From Pocillopora verrucosa (taxonomy: Eukaryota > Cnidaria > Anthozoa > Scleractinia > Pocilloporidae): a stretch of DNA of 64,000 bases. Position numbers and translations under genes: made by a program. Positions 34,191 to 44,488 of the stretch are shown here, in pieces. How positions within the stretch are numbered: the stretch's first letter is position 1; each line of letters opens with the position of its first letter. The notes under the pieces were generated by a model that did not search any database, had not been told where the DNA came from, and saw nothing but the letters and a program-made list of their open reading frames with translations. The DNA lies in the NCBI RefSeq assembly GCF_036669915.1, contig NC_089322.1, positions 1,684,501 to 1,748,500 on the forward strand, given 5' to 3'.

Positions 34191-36162
34191 GAAACTGCAC
34201 GGTTTGAGATCTTTTCAGCTTGAGTTTGTTGAGCTTGAGGTTCCACTCCCGGCATTTCTTGAAGAACGCACGTTCGTTCTTTTCAAGGCTCGAGTTGACC
34301 TCTGCGTCAGTTTCGCCAAATCCAGCGATGAGGAAGTCGTCAGCGATAACTTCAACTCCTACGAATTCATGCATGCGTCGCTGCCAAACTTCAGGCGCAC
34401 TTGAGATACCAAAAGGCATGCGGGCCCATCTATAACGCCCAAAAGGCGTATTGAACGTTGTCAGGAAACTAGAAGCATCGTCTAAGAGGATTTGGTGGAA
34501 ACCATCCTTGGCGTCACAAAGAGTAAATTTCTTGGCACCTGTTAAGCGGGAGGCCACTTCATCGATAGTCGGCAACTGGTAATGCTCTCGCCGAATGGCA
34601 CGATTTAAATCTCTCGGGTCAATACAGATGCGTACTTTGTTTGGCTTCACTATGGCCAACATGCTGGATACCCACTGCGTCGGTTCTGTTACTGGAATAA
34701 TAACTTTACGATCAACAAGTTCGTCCAGCTTGTTTTTGATGCATGGACGCAAGGCTACTGGCACTCGCCTCGGTGCGTGGACAACTGGTTGCGCCTGTTC
34801 GTCTATGGCTATTTTGTATGTTCCCGGTAGGGCCCCTAATCCGTCGAATACGTCCTCATACTCTTCGAGCAAGGAGGCTTTGGGACACTTGACGTGTAAT
34901 GCTAGGACGTCACAATTATTCAAACTCACAAAGCCAAGATTGAGGCTGGTGTTCAATGATAAAATCGGTTGATAGTCTCCGTCTAAGATGTTAAACTCCA
35001 TTGACCTCCGCTGTCCACGGGACCACACAGGCAGGGTAGCTTTACCAGCAATTTTGCGGCGATCCCCTGTGTACGAGACTATTTCCTTTTGGCATGGTTT
35101 GAGGCGATGAAGGAGGGTGTCCCCAGTGATTTGCTTGTATAATTGGGCCGGGAGAATGTCGCACTGCGACCCAGTATCTATTTGAAACTGGACTTCTGTC
35201 TTGGGATCTGGCCCATAAATGTGGAGTTTGACCACTGCCAATTTTTCCTGGCCCTTGCTCTTACTAGTAGTAGCACCAATGTAGTAGGGGTCGTTTCCCA
35301 TGTCGACGGCTTCGTGGACCGCCGAAACTCTACTTTTCACTCCTCGGGGATTAGCGCGACATTTATTCGCAAAATGATTCATACTCCCACAGTTAAAACA
35401 TGTTCTTCCATACGCGGGACAATGACGTCCATGCACCATTCCGCAATTTCCACATTCTTTAAACGGTCTTCTAAATGCTTGTGACTTAAGTTGTCGTTCT
35501 TCTTCAGGTTTTTCTGCCGATCCCGCCTTCCGTAACGCATGAACTGCAGTGTCTCCTCCAGCCATTAGCTTTACTTGCTGTTGGGTCTGTTCTGACGACT
35601 TAATAATGTCAACTGCTTGTAGGAGAGATAAATCATTCAAACGGAGAAGTCTCTCGCGGACGCGATCATCCCGTATGCCTAGCACGAGGCGGTCACGCAA
35701 AATTTCATCTGGTGTGATTGTATCGTGTGCACAGTTTTTTGCGATCGTTCGAAGCTCCGTAAGATACGTCGAGATGTTTTCGCCTGGTTCCTGGTTTCGG
35801 TTGTTGAACCTATAGCGTTCATATATGACCTGTGTCCTAGGAATGCAGAATTCGTCGAACTTCTTCAGGACTTGTGAAATGTCGTCTGCGTTTTCGTCTT
35901 CGTTCCAAATAAAGGTGTCGTGGGCTCTGACGCCATCCTCGCCTATAATGCTTAGTAATGTCGACACACGAACTATGCCCTCTTGTTTATATACACCAGT
36001 AGCGATTTCGTAGCGCTGCCACGCTGCTTTCCACGGTTTCCATGCGGTGGCTAAATTGTCGTCAAAATTAAGCGCTTTCGGCGGGGGCAAATTTGACGGG
36101 GGAATAAAAACTTGAGTCGGCGCTGGTGGCACAACTATGGATGCTTCAGCTGCTTCTGTCAT
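34168..36162 (-). CDS. Retrotransposon gag-protease-RT ORF
   Basis: Open frame of 664 codons starting MTEAAEAS. A gag-like capsid region covers about 35-200. Two zinc-knuckle-like motifs follow: an atypical CX2CX3HX3C at 237-248 and a standard CX2CX4HX4C at 255-268. The aspartic protease has DTGS at 329-332. The reverse transcriptase has Asp550 (TLCDAKDGF) and ADD at 607-609 in place of the usual YxDD. The frame then runs out at 664, where the normal continuation (MGHLLTPD) lies in a different frame. Because gag and pol are fused here, the frame change between RT and RNase H is not in the usual place for programmed frameshifting and more likely disables the element. Host effects: none visible beyond the insertion. 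Confidence 0.92.
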   Translation of the reverse strand: MTEAAEASIVVPPAPTQVFIPPSNLPPPKALNFDDNLATAWKPWKAAWQRYEIATGVYKQEGIVRVSTLLSIIGEDGVRAHDTFIWNEDENADDISQVLKKFDEFCIPRTQVIYERYRFNNRNQEPGENISTYLTELRTIAKNCAHDTITPDEILRDRLVLGIRDDRVRERLLRLNDLSLLQAVDIIKSSEQTQQQVKLMAGGDTAVHALRKAGSAEKPEEERQLKSQAFRRPFKECGNCGMVHGRHCPAYGRTCFNCGSMNHFANKCRANPRGVKSRVSAVHEAVDMGNDPYYIGATTSKSKGQEKLAVVKLHIYGPDPKTEVQFQIDTGSQCDILPAQLYKQITGDTLLHRLKPCQKEIVSYTGDRRKIAGKATLPVWSRGQRRSMEFNILDGDYQPILSLNTSLNLGFVSLNNCDVLALHVKCPKASLLEEYEDVFDGLGALPGTYKIAIDEQAQPVVHAPRRVPVALRPCIKNKLDELVDRKVIIPVTEPTQWVSSMLAIVKPNKVRICIDPRDLNRAIRREHYQLPTIDEVASRLTGAKKFTLCDAKDGFHQILLDDASSFLTTFNTPFGRYRWARMPFGISSAPEVWQRRMHEFVGVEVIADDFLIAGFGETDAEVNSSLEKNERAFFKKCREWNLKLNKLKLKRSQTVQFHGPPLDS

Positions 36163-36178
36163 CTTTAGGGGTGAACAG

Positions 36179-36196
36179 ATCCCACTCCTGACACCA
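36179..36196 (-). promoter_or_regulatory. Primer-binding site (tRNA-Leu)
   Basis: The 18 bases TGGTGTCAGGAGTGGGAT on the coding strand abut the 5' LTR. They are complementary to the 3' end of animal tRNA-Leu (ATCCCACTCCTGACA plus CCA), as I recall that tRNA. Confidence 0.85.
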
Positions 36197-36340
36197 TGTC
36201 ACGATTCTGTGAACTCAAAAGGGTTGTTTATTGTGCGAACTCGACTGCCGCCACGTGTGTGTTCGTTGTCTCCCTAGTCTCCTAAATATAAAGATGTTCA
36301 TCGGCCCAGTGGCGTGACCGTGTAACGCAATATCACGACA
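36197..36340 (-). repeat. 5' LTR, 144 bp
   Basis: Same length and sequence as the 3' LTR except one base. The coding strand carries TATATTTA (promoter) and AATAAA. It is followed outside by CACTT at 36341-36345. Confidence 0.95.
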
Positions 36341-37089
36341 CACTTTATCTCGAGCCTTCTCCAACAGCTCCATGGTTTCGCCCACAGTGTTTTTGATTGA
36401 TTTTAAACTCTCCAGGAGTTCTTCATTCGCATTAGGACTAAATTTATGGCCAGATTAAATATCCCGTCCGTTTGAATCGAACAGCGCATCACCATTTTCA
36501 GTTACTTTCGCATTCAGCTCGATTTTGCCCTGCGGCTTCGAAAGGTCATCAATGTTGTTCTTAATAGTGGTAGCGTCATGGCGTTTTGCGCTAAAGTTTT
36601 CCTTCATGAATCTCCCGGCAGCCGCTGGATTGTCAGGAGTCACAAAAGCCAACTTGTAATTTATTGCTATTGCTTTCAAAGCCTCGCGGACTTCCCATTG
36701 GCGCTTTCTTTCAGTCACGAAACAGCGGCGAAAGCGTTCCATGTAGGTACAAGTGATCCAAAAGGGCAGATAGCATTTTGGCAGAATATTACTTGAGAAT
36801 TCAGTATATTCGCCCTTTGGGTCCGGGAAACACCCCAGGTCTTCATCTTTCTACTTCTGTGGACTTGCACTTTCACTTGTTCCCGCACCCGATGTACCAC
36901 CAACAGAGTCGGGGAATAACGGGCATCCTTTTCAGAATGGCGAGTCGGCAAACAGCCACAATATCCACAAGTTGCTCTGACCTCATGAAATCCTCGCATT
37001 TACCACAAGCGCATATTCCTCTTTCTGTTCCTCGTACGTCCTTGCCCATTTTCAAGTTTTTACCGTGCAATCACACGCCACGCAATTAA

Positions 37090-37172
37090 CTAGTTTGTGC
37101 GCAGACGCGGTTGTGTGAATAACACTTCCGGTTAATTATTTTCACTTCCGGTTATTTTTGTCTTGGAGGAGA
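37090..37172 (-). promoter_or_regulatory. Promoter-like region with paired ETS sites
   Basis: On the minus strand, CCGGAAGTG occurs twice within about 25 bp (about 37109-37117 and 37128-37136 read as CACTTCCGG on plus), followed by TGCGCA about 40-60 bp upstream of ATG 37049. CCGGAAGTG is the ETS/GABP consensus and TGCGCA an NRF-1-type half site, both typical of animal housekeeping promoters. Confidence 0.5.
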
Positions 37173-37265
37173 TGAGGGAGGGTCAGATGTTTTGTGTAGG
37201 TATTTGTAAAGAGTCATACATTAATCCATTCTGTGAAGTGCGACCCACCCCCCTCACCCCCCCAA

Positions 37266-37849
37266 TAAAAAATGTACCTTCCCTTACTCTTTTGGGGTAA
37301 AAATTTATTCAAAGCAGAATGCTGCATATGAAAACGAAAACAGAGGTGTCTCTTAAGCTATTAATTAGTCCGCAGATGTTTTCAGGTGATCTTACATGAT
37401 ACAATCTGACCGGGAATTTTATGAGCTTAAGCTTAAGTATGTTTTTTCTTGTGATCGCCTTTGGCCTAGACGCAGTAATAGATAGGTTTTTGAATTGATT
37501 TAACATTTATTTCCAATTTCTAGACAAGTTAATGGGTCAGTTATGTAAAATGTGGTCAAAAAATTAGTCTCGTGATAAAAGTGCTTCAAAGCTTTTCTTT
37601 TGACAGGTAATCGACGGCTCAAATTTCGGGCTTATCCATGACGATTACGTGACGATTTGAAATTGAAATTGATTTTGAAAAATGAATAATGACCGTTCCT
37701 TTTGTGGGATAAATGACAGATGAAATATATTCGGTGGCTTTCTGCTGTAGACACCCAAATAGTATGCATCTACTTCTAACAGCAACGATTGCTGCAAAAA
37801 CTGATTCTCAAATAGCGAGAACTGAGGTATTAGAAAGAGTTCCATAACG
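37266..37849. other. Unit flank upstream of 38408
   Basis: Left-arm sequence (37280-37670) homologous to 6540-6930, then the module seen at 8990-9130. Non-coding. Confidence 0.55.
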
Positions 37850-37980
37850 GATCGTCATTTACTGCTAAAAGGTGAGACGCATTCGACGCACTTTCATAGA
37901 AATACCGCAGAACATATCTTGGAGAACAAATCAGCCATCTCGCGTAATTTTACAATCGGCGTTCTAGTGTCGTTCATGGT
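37850..37980 (+). pseudogene. GPCR 3' relic upstream of 38408
   Basis: GTCATTTACTGCTAAAAGGTG and the following decayed tail codons match the relic at 9136-9270. Confidence 0.75.
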
Positions 37981-38407
37981 GGTACATGAATACCTCAGGG
38001 ACGGCGGAGGTGTGGGCTGGGGCAAGGGAGGCTTTCAAGGCCACATTTTATTTTGTCTTAGTATGAGTATTAATATCTCCAAGATATATGATTAAAAACA
38101 AGCCTCGGGAGAAAACTGTTTAGTTCATAAGACAATTGAACATCTTCACAGCTTACGTCTGTTGATTTGTCTGACGTAAGCTCTTTCTTTATCATTGCCT
38201 TACAACATTAAAACCCATACCTCAAGAAAAGGATACCTTTTGTTGATGTTCACCACTTTTGGGAGGAAAGGTAACGTTTTAGGCAGAATGTGGAATCAGC
38301 CAAAGAATCGCTGCCCGAAATAAGGAGAAACTGTCCTGCTAAAGAATCGCAACTCGTTCAATTTGTCTGGAATAGAGGATCCTATCTTTTATAAGTGAGT
38401 TGATATC

Positions 38408-39383
38408 ATGAACGAGTTATTTTGTAAAGAATTTTTGGATTATTTTCCTACATACACAGAACTTAAAGATCTTCGTTTGACTTTTATCACCAACTGCATT
38501 TTCAACAATTTTATAACTCACACCTCCATCATGTTGAATATTGTGACAATCTACGCTATCCACAAAACTTCGGCAATGGCAAAAACTTTGAAAACTCTGC
38601 TGCTGAGTCTTGCCTTCTCGGACCTTGCTGTTGGTTTGTTTAGCCAACCATTATACACTTTCTTTCTGGTCAAGTGCTTACAACTGGACAATCTTAACTG
38701 TGATACTTATCAAGTGCTGATTATTTCAGGTTATTTATTCTCAACTGCTTCCTTCTTTGGTGTTGTGGCTGTAAGTGTAGACAGGTTCTTAGCTGTTCAT
38801 CTTCATCTCAGATATCAAGAGCTTGTGACTCACAGGCGTGTTGTTGTTGTGGTGATCGGCAAATGGTTGTGCAGTGCATTTGTTTCTTTGATAACGTTGT
38901 GGGGGTTACCTGGTACTCGGGATCTTATAGGGTCAGTTGTTGCAGCTTTCGGTTTCATTGTCACTTTTGTTGTGTACACCAGGATATATTTTACTGCACG
39001 ACGGCACAAGAAACAGATTCACTCTATGCAAGTACAAGAAGTAGCTCATTCTGATGAAATAAAAAACTTTATTAGTTCTTATCAAATCCACAGTTAGCTT
39101 ATTCTACGTATATCTCTTGTTGTTGATTTGTTGTTTGCCTTTTTTTATTTGCTCGGCTGTTATTCGAATCTTGGGCTCGAGTATCGCTTCAAAACATTTT
39201 TTTCTTTACTCATTGACTCTCATATTTCTTAATTCATCTTTGAACCCTGTCATTTACTGCTGGAAGATGAGACACGTTCGACACGCTATCATGGACATAC
39301 TGCGAAAGATGTCTCGGAAGAGCAATCGGCCATTACGAATAAACTACAATCGATCATTGAGTGTTGTCCAAATTGATAACTGA
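38408..39383 (+). pseudogene. Plus-type GPCR, 1-bp insertion before TM6
   Basis: ATG 38408 opens a normal receptor frame (N-terminal Cys6, FSDLAVGLFSQPLYT in TM2, DRF, short loop 2) for 222 residues. An extra A at about 39074 breaks it in the third intracellular loop; the frame ends at 39097 (229 codons). TM6 with CCLP, TM7 with NPVIYCW and a tail SLSVVQIDN follow in the correct frame from about 39075 to 39383. Without the one-base insertion it would be about 325 residues. It shares the MITE at 41447 with the 20991 unit. Assembly error remains possible. Confidence 0.86.
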
Positions 39384-40609
39384 TCCACTCTGTACATCTA
39401 ACATGGACTTTGCGTGGTTTGTTTACGACAAAGGAAATAGGGAAAAAGAACATTCTACATAAACTTAGTGATATGACTCAGCAGCCAAATGATTGTGTAT
39501 TCAGTCGAGTTTTCAATACACAATAGATAAAAATTATAACAAGTGGAAAGGAAGACGCCAATGAAACAGAAAAGCTGGTTTGCTTATCGTTTAATAATTC
39601 TTATTAAACGCGCTTCATTTGCTTTTTGGCTCAGCCTGGTTGGCTATCCTAAGGAGGTTAAAACATAACAAAACTGTTTAGGCTTACCACAGTACAAGGC
39701 TCAAAGCTTTGATAACTCATTTTTTTATTTAGTCATAAGTTGATAAGAGGGGAATTCCTTTGAAGCATGTTCAAAAACGTTGCTTTAGCGCATGAAAAAG
39801 CGAGCTTTTATTATCAATATAATCAATTTTTTTCCATAGAAGCATTACCCTAAGAAGGAGTGATGCGAAGAAAATTTCTCTTACCTTAATGAGAACAAGC
39901 TTTAAAGGGCAAAGAGTTATAAAGCACCTGTTTGCGCTAATTATGTTGAATGGATCACGTTGGAGACAGAGATCCTAGAGTATTTTTCTTTCGGCTTACC
40001 ACTTTTCACTTTGTAGGCTGACTTTTATTGCTAACATCATTGAGACACTGACACTAAGAAGGAGTGAGATAAACTCCGTAAAGAAAATTTTTCTTACGGT
40101 AATGACAACACACTTTTACGGGCATAAAGTGGTAAAGCATCTGTTTGCACTAATTATAATCAATGGATCACGTCGCAGGCAGAAATCACGTAGTATTTTC
40201 CTTCAATTTACCACTTTTCACTTTTGAAGGGTAACTTTTATTGCCAACATCATTGTGACAATGTGAACTACTGGCAATTAGAAAGATTTTAATCTTTATT
40301 GCTTTCGTTTGCACAAGTCTGACGATTAACTAGACTGGTTTGGAAATAGGAAAAAAACAAAACAAAACGGAAATAGCTTTTGAGTAACTTGTTGTGACCA
40401 ATTAAAGCGTTTATTGTTTACTTCTTTCAAGGATATGGTATACAACCTTTATTTTAAATTACTGAATTTTCGTGCGACAGCTCACTTCTCGCGTGACCAT
40501 GCTGGTCGAGATATAGTTCTTGGCTTATGATAATTTTCAGGAAGATTTAAGTGCACATAATTTAAGTGGCTAAAAATAGCGTGTTGGAGTAGTATACGGT
40601 GCTCATATC
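39384..40609. other. 3' flank of the 38408 receptor
   Basis: Non-coding. 40050-40210 is a partial tandem repeat of 39845-40000 (ACTAAGAAGGAGTGA, GCACCTGTTTGC-type motifs occur twice), a local duplication not seen in other units. Confidence 0.55.
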
Positions 40610-41446
40610 AATAAACAGTCAACTCCACAACTCCCCTACTAATTTGTTATTTAAAGAAATTTTAAAGCAAGCACATAATGAGCCAGAATGACAAAGATAA
40701 TCCATTAAGGGACATGGTATTGATAGTAAGATGCTCAGGAATAAACAGCAATTAAATGTGAGGTATAAGTGAAGTGAATAAACTTCCAGCTTTTTCGTTA
40801 GAAGTTTAAATATTAAAATGATCCTACGACGAAACGGTCTAGCGTCACATTTGGAGGGTTTTTTTCCTTAGGAAAAAAAAAAACCAGGAGTAAGTATTTA
40901 AGAGGGAAGGGGAAATTATTGTTTATCATTGTCTATTGAGTGGATTGAAAACGAAAACGGATTAATCTATGTGCTTGAAAACTAAACAAATAGTGAAGAG
41001 CAGTTCATTTGCCTTTGGTTACACTTTGAAGATAAAAACTTAGTCAAAGGAGAATGCTGCATACGAAAACAAAACAGAAGTGACAGTAAAGTTATTGATT
41101 AGCCCGCAGATGTCAGGTGATTTTTCATAATTCTAGCTGACCGGCAATTTTATGAGCTTAAAATTAAGCATGTTTTTCCTAGAAATCTCCTTTCGTTTAG
41201 ACGCAATAACCGATAGGTTTTTTAATTCATTTAACAATTCTTTCCAATTTTTAGACAAGCTAATGGGTCAGTTATGTAAAATGTAGTCAAAATATTAGTC
41301 TCGTAATGAAAGTGCTTTAAAGCTTTTTTTGACAGATACTCGACGGCTCAAATTTCGGGCTTATTCATGATGATTAAGTAACAGTTTGAAGATGTCTCAA
41401 AATCTCGGAGATTATTTGAAACAGCGTCAATTTCTCCTGGCTTTAA

Positions 41447-41650
41447 CCCGTTAACTATTAGGAGTGATTTAAAACTAATTTCTCTCTAAAATATCCATAC
41501 ATTATCCAACGAATAGGTAATGAGAATACCTAAACTTATCAGATAGAAGTTGTTACCTTGATCTAACGTTAAATTCTTATAAATTATTTACAAGGAAATG
41601 TGTAGCAGGTAGAGGGGAGAATTAACAATCAGATCTTGGGAGTTGAAGGG
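41447..41650. mobile_element. TTAA-type MITE, 204 bp
   Basis: Flanked by TTAA on both sides (41443-41446, 41651-41654). Same site and length as 23661-23864. It starts CCCGTTAACTATTAGGA and ends TCTTGGGAGTTGAAGGG. Confidence 0.82.
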
Positions 41651-42429
41651 TTAAGGAAAAACGGAGGGGGTGCCGTTATCGCTAACATAGTATTAAAAGG
41701 AGACCATAGTAAATTGACTGCCAATTAATTGTCAACAAGGGAGGGAGGGGTCAGGAATCTTAGAAAATCTTTTGGAGGGGGAGGGCTATGTAAATATTGT
41801 TATGACTCGACCTACCCCCTCAAAAAAAAAGCAGGCGATAAAGAATGACAAGTCCCTTGAGAGGAATAAATGACAAAGGAAATTTTTTAAAGGTTTTCTG
41901 CTATAGAAACCCAAATTATATGCTTTGACTTCTAAAAGCAACGATTACTGAAAAAAAATCATTCAGGAAAAACGAGGTCTGTGTTAGAAAATCGATGATA
42001 CCAAAAGTTCCATAACCTATTCTCGGTTAAGATAACTAAACCAAACTTGCTTATTGTTCAGAATGTACTGTTATCATCTTGAAGGCTTTTTGATGTTTTA
42101 TTTATTTCCTAAGGAGGATTTTGGTTGTGTCAAGTTAAAAACAACATTATCCGGCCATAAGACTGAAATATTCCTATTACCCCCTCCCTCCTTGGTACCT
42201 TGTAAGCTTTTAAGAAAGTTGACAAGCGACGCTGTTAGAAATATTCTCCAAGGCAAGTTTCTCTCTTCCCCCTCCTACCACGAAACTCTCTTGGCGACAA
42301 CTGATCCCCGCTCTGTTGCCAATGAAAACCACGAGAAATAGAGGCTTTTAGAAATATTCTCCGAGATTTTGAAAGGCATCGTCAAATTGCCACGTGATCA
42401 TCATAGATATGCCCACAATTTATGCATTC

Positions 42430-42556
42430 GATTATCTTTACAAAAAACGTCGGATTTTCCGTATGCAAAACACGGGTTAACGTTAATAAACCTGCGTTTT
42501 GCGTGAATTTAACCTTCGTTTTCCGTACGGTGAACGCTAGTTTTTTTGCCGTATAT
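42430..42556. other. Small insertion of unknown type
   Basis: Breaks the GATTATCTGTATAAACAAACTTTTGAACAC block that is continuous in other units. It contains repeated TTTTCCGTA motifs. No clear terminal repeat or target duplication. Confidence 0.5.
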
Positions 42557-43230
42557 AACTTTTGAACACTCTTATTTCGAGACTGACGTTTCCAATACAT
42601 TCCACTTTATTGACTCATTAAGTTACCTAGAAACTGTCAAATTGATTCCAAAATCTATCTGTTATTTGCATCTAAACAAAGGGAATAACAAGGAAAAACA
42701 TACTTAACTTTAAGCTCTCAAAACTCCCGGTATTCTCAAGAACCACGTGCAAAAATCTGCAGGCTAATCAATAACTCTATAGCCACCTCTGTTTTCGTTT
42801 TAATACGTAGCATTCTGCTTCGACAAAGTTTCTACCTCGAAAGTGTTGACGCAAACTTATGCTTTTTATGGCTTGTTTAATTTTCAAGGATATTGATCAA
42901 TCCATTTTCGTCTTCAGTCCACTCATTAGCTAATGATTAACATCGATTCTTCTTCCCTCGTAAATACTAGCTCCTTTTTCTTCCTGAGGGCATTACGAGA
43001 CGTTCTCAATGTGACGCTATACTGTTTTATAGTTTTTAACTTCTAATGAAAGAGCTGGAAGTTTATTCCATTCACTCATGATCATACCTTATATTTATTT
43101 GTTGTTTAGTCCTGAAAATCTTACTATCAATACCATATCCCAAAATTGATCATCTCTGTCACTGTTATTACCTGTTTGCTTGAGAATTTCTTCAAATCAT
43201 ACATTAAGGGTGGCTAAAGCGTTGACTGTT

Positions 43231-44040
43231 TATTAAAAGGAAGAAGTTCGTTTCCACTATTACAGAGTAACTTGGAAATTCTGGTTTTGAGGCTGAAGGA
43301 TGGATGGCATAAGTTTCCTGTTTCATTTGAAGCTGGCATGTCATTTAGTTGTCAGTACTTGTTTTAAGAGATTTGGCGAAACAGTTGGTAGTTATAGGCA
43401 AAATTTACAAAGAAAAAAAAGAAAGCTTTTCCGAAGCTTAAGTCCGCAACTACCGTTATTGGTTTCTTCATTCTGATTTTAAATTAAAAGCGGCGGAAAC
43501 CTTAATATGAATAAAAGCATGTGTCCTACTGAATCCTCTGCCCCCTCCCCACAAAGAAAATGAATACTGACCGTTCCTTTTGTAGGATATAGGACAGATT
43601 AACTATTTTTTAATGGCTCTCCCGCTGTAGAACCCAAATTGTATGCATCTCCTTTGAACAGCAACGATTACTGCAAAATACCTCAGGAACGGCGGAGCTA
43701 GGGGCTGGGGCAAGGGAGGCTTTCAAAGACACATTTTATTTTGTGTTAGTATGAGTATTAATATATTCAAGAAATATCATTAAAAATAAGCCTCGAGAGA
43801 AAAGTATCGATTTCAAAATATAATTGAACATCTTGACTGCCTCTTCCACATCCCAAAAACTCATATTGCGAGAATTAAGAGGATTCTTTTTGATGAATTT
43901 TTTCGCTTTTGGGAGGAAAGGTAACATTTTACGCAGAAAGTGGAATCAGCTCAACATTTGCTGCCCTAAATAAGGAGAGACTGGCCTGCTAAAGAATCGC
44001 AACACATTCTGTTTGTCTGGAATAAAGGGTCCTATCTTTT
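43231..44040. other. Upstream flank of the 44058 receptor stump
   Basis: Unit flank, non-coding, homologous to 8646-9690 but lacking the receptor relic at the equivalent of 9136-9270 (deleted near 43680). Confidence 0.55.
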
Positions 44041-44061
44041 ATGAGTGAGTTGATATCATGA
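44041..44061 (+). promoter_or_regulatory. uORF overlapping a GPCR start
   Basis: Same six-codon uORF, with its TGA overlapping ATG 44058. Confidence 0.45.
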
Positions 44062-44320
44062 ACGAATTATTTTGTAACGAGTCTTTGGATTATTTTCCCC
44101 GATACACTGAACTTAAATATCTTCGCTAGACTTTTAACACCAACTGCATTTTTAACAATTTTATAACTCACCCCCATCATGTTGAATATTGGGACAATCT
44201 ACGCCATCCACAAAACTTCGGCTATGGCAAAAACTTTGAAAACTCTGCTGCTGAGTCTTTTCTTCTCAGATGTTGCTGTTGGTTTGTTCAGCAAAGCAAT
44301 ATACACTTTCTTTCTTGTCT
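44058..44320 (+). pseudogene. Plus-type GPCR, 5' stump
   Basis: Starts MNELFCNESLDYFP. A TAG replaces the Ser codon of LRSTF, and two bases are lost at CTCACCCCC. TM1 and TM2 follow in a shifted frame (44179-44320). At about 44320 the receptor stops and inverted sequence begins. TM3 to the tail are gone. Confidence 0.85.
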
Positions 44321-44488
44321 TGCCGAAGTTTTGTGGATGGCGTAGATTGTCACAATATTCAACATGATGGAGGTGTGAGTTAAAAAACTGTTAAAAATAC
44401 AGTTGGTGATAAAAGTCGAACGAAGATCTTTAAGTTCAGTGTATGTGGGAAAATAATCCAAAGACTCGTTACAAAATAATTCGCTCAT
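44321..44488 (-). pseudogene. Plus-type GPCR 5' fragment, inverted
   Basis: Minus-strand ATG at 44486-44488 begins MSELFCNESLDYFPTYTELK and reads cleanly to HKTSA (about 54 residues, N-terminus and TM1) before the inversion junction. It faces the stump at 44058-44320 and carries its own uORF upstream (44485-44505). Confidence 0.85.

Larger units (their letters stand above)
31787..36340 (-). mobile_element. Ty3/gypsy LTR retrotransposon, 4554 bp
   Basis: Complete, recently inserted element on the minus strand. It has two 144-bp LTRs with one mismatch, a CACTT target duplication, a primer-binding site matching the 3' end of animal tRNA-Leu directly against the 5' LTR, and a polypurine tract directly against the 3' LTR. 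Gene order is gag-like, zinc knuckles, protease, RT, RNase H, integrase, which is Ty3/gypsy order. There is no envelope gene. The coding region is in two overlapping ORFs with a frame change between RT and RNase H. The short LTRs and single gag-pol frame resemble small invertebrate gypsy elements of the K02A2.6-like type; the clade is inference. Confidence 0.95.
31656..37049 (-). pseudogene. Decayed Cys-rich gene split by the retrotransposon
   Basis: The minus frame starts at ATG 37049 (MGKDVRG) beside a promoter-like region. It shows a cysteine/histidine cluster (CACGKC, then CGYCGCLPTRH in another frame) that looks zinc-binding, a Ser/Gly-rich linker, then a longer conserved-looking domain (KCYLPFWI, MERFRRCFVTERKRQW, LAFVTPDNPAAAGRFM) to DSNGRDI. 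A TAA follows, yet the frame then stays open through an amphipathic helix (ELLESLKSIKNTVGET) and a basic end to TGA at 31656. Lesions: two frameshifts near the cysteine cluster, a TAG in the linker (about 36855), the TAA, and the 4.55-kb LTR element at 31787-36340 within the final segment. I do not recognise the family with certainty. Copy 1 (3746-4026) keeps only the end. Confidence 0.6.
40610..43230. repeat. Long inverted repeat, unit 4
   Basis: Left arm about 40610-41442, right arm about 42345-43230, reverse complements. The MITE is at the inner end of the left arm, and an extra segment of about 125 bp lies at 42430-42556 in the right arm. Confidence 0.65.

Noticed and set aside
32093-36013. 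Plus-strand ORFs across the retrotransposon
   Set aside because: Opposite-strand shadows of gag-pol; no domains.
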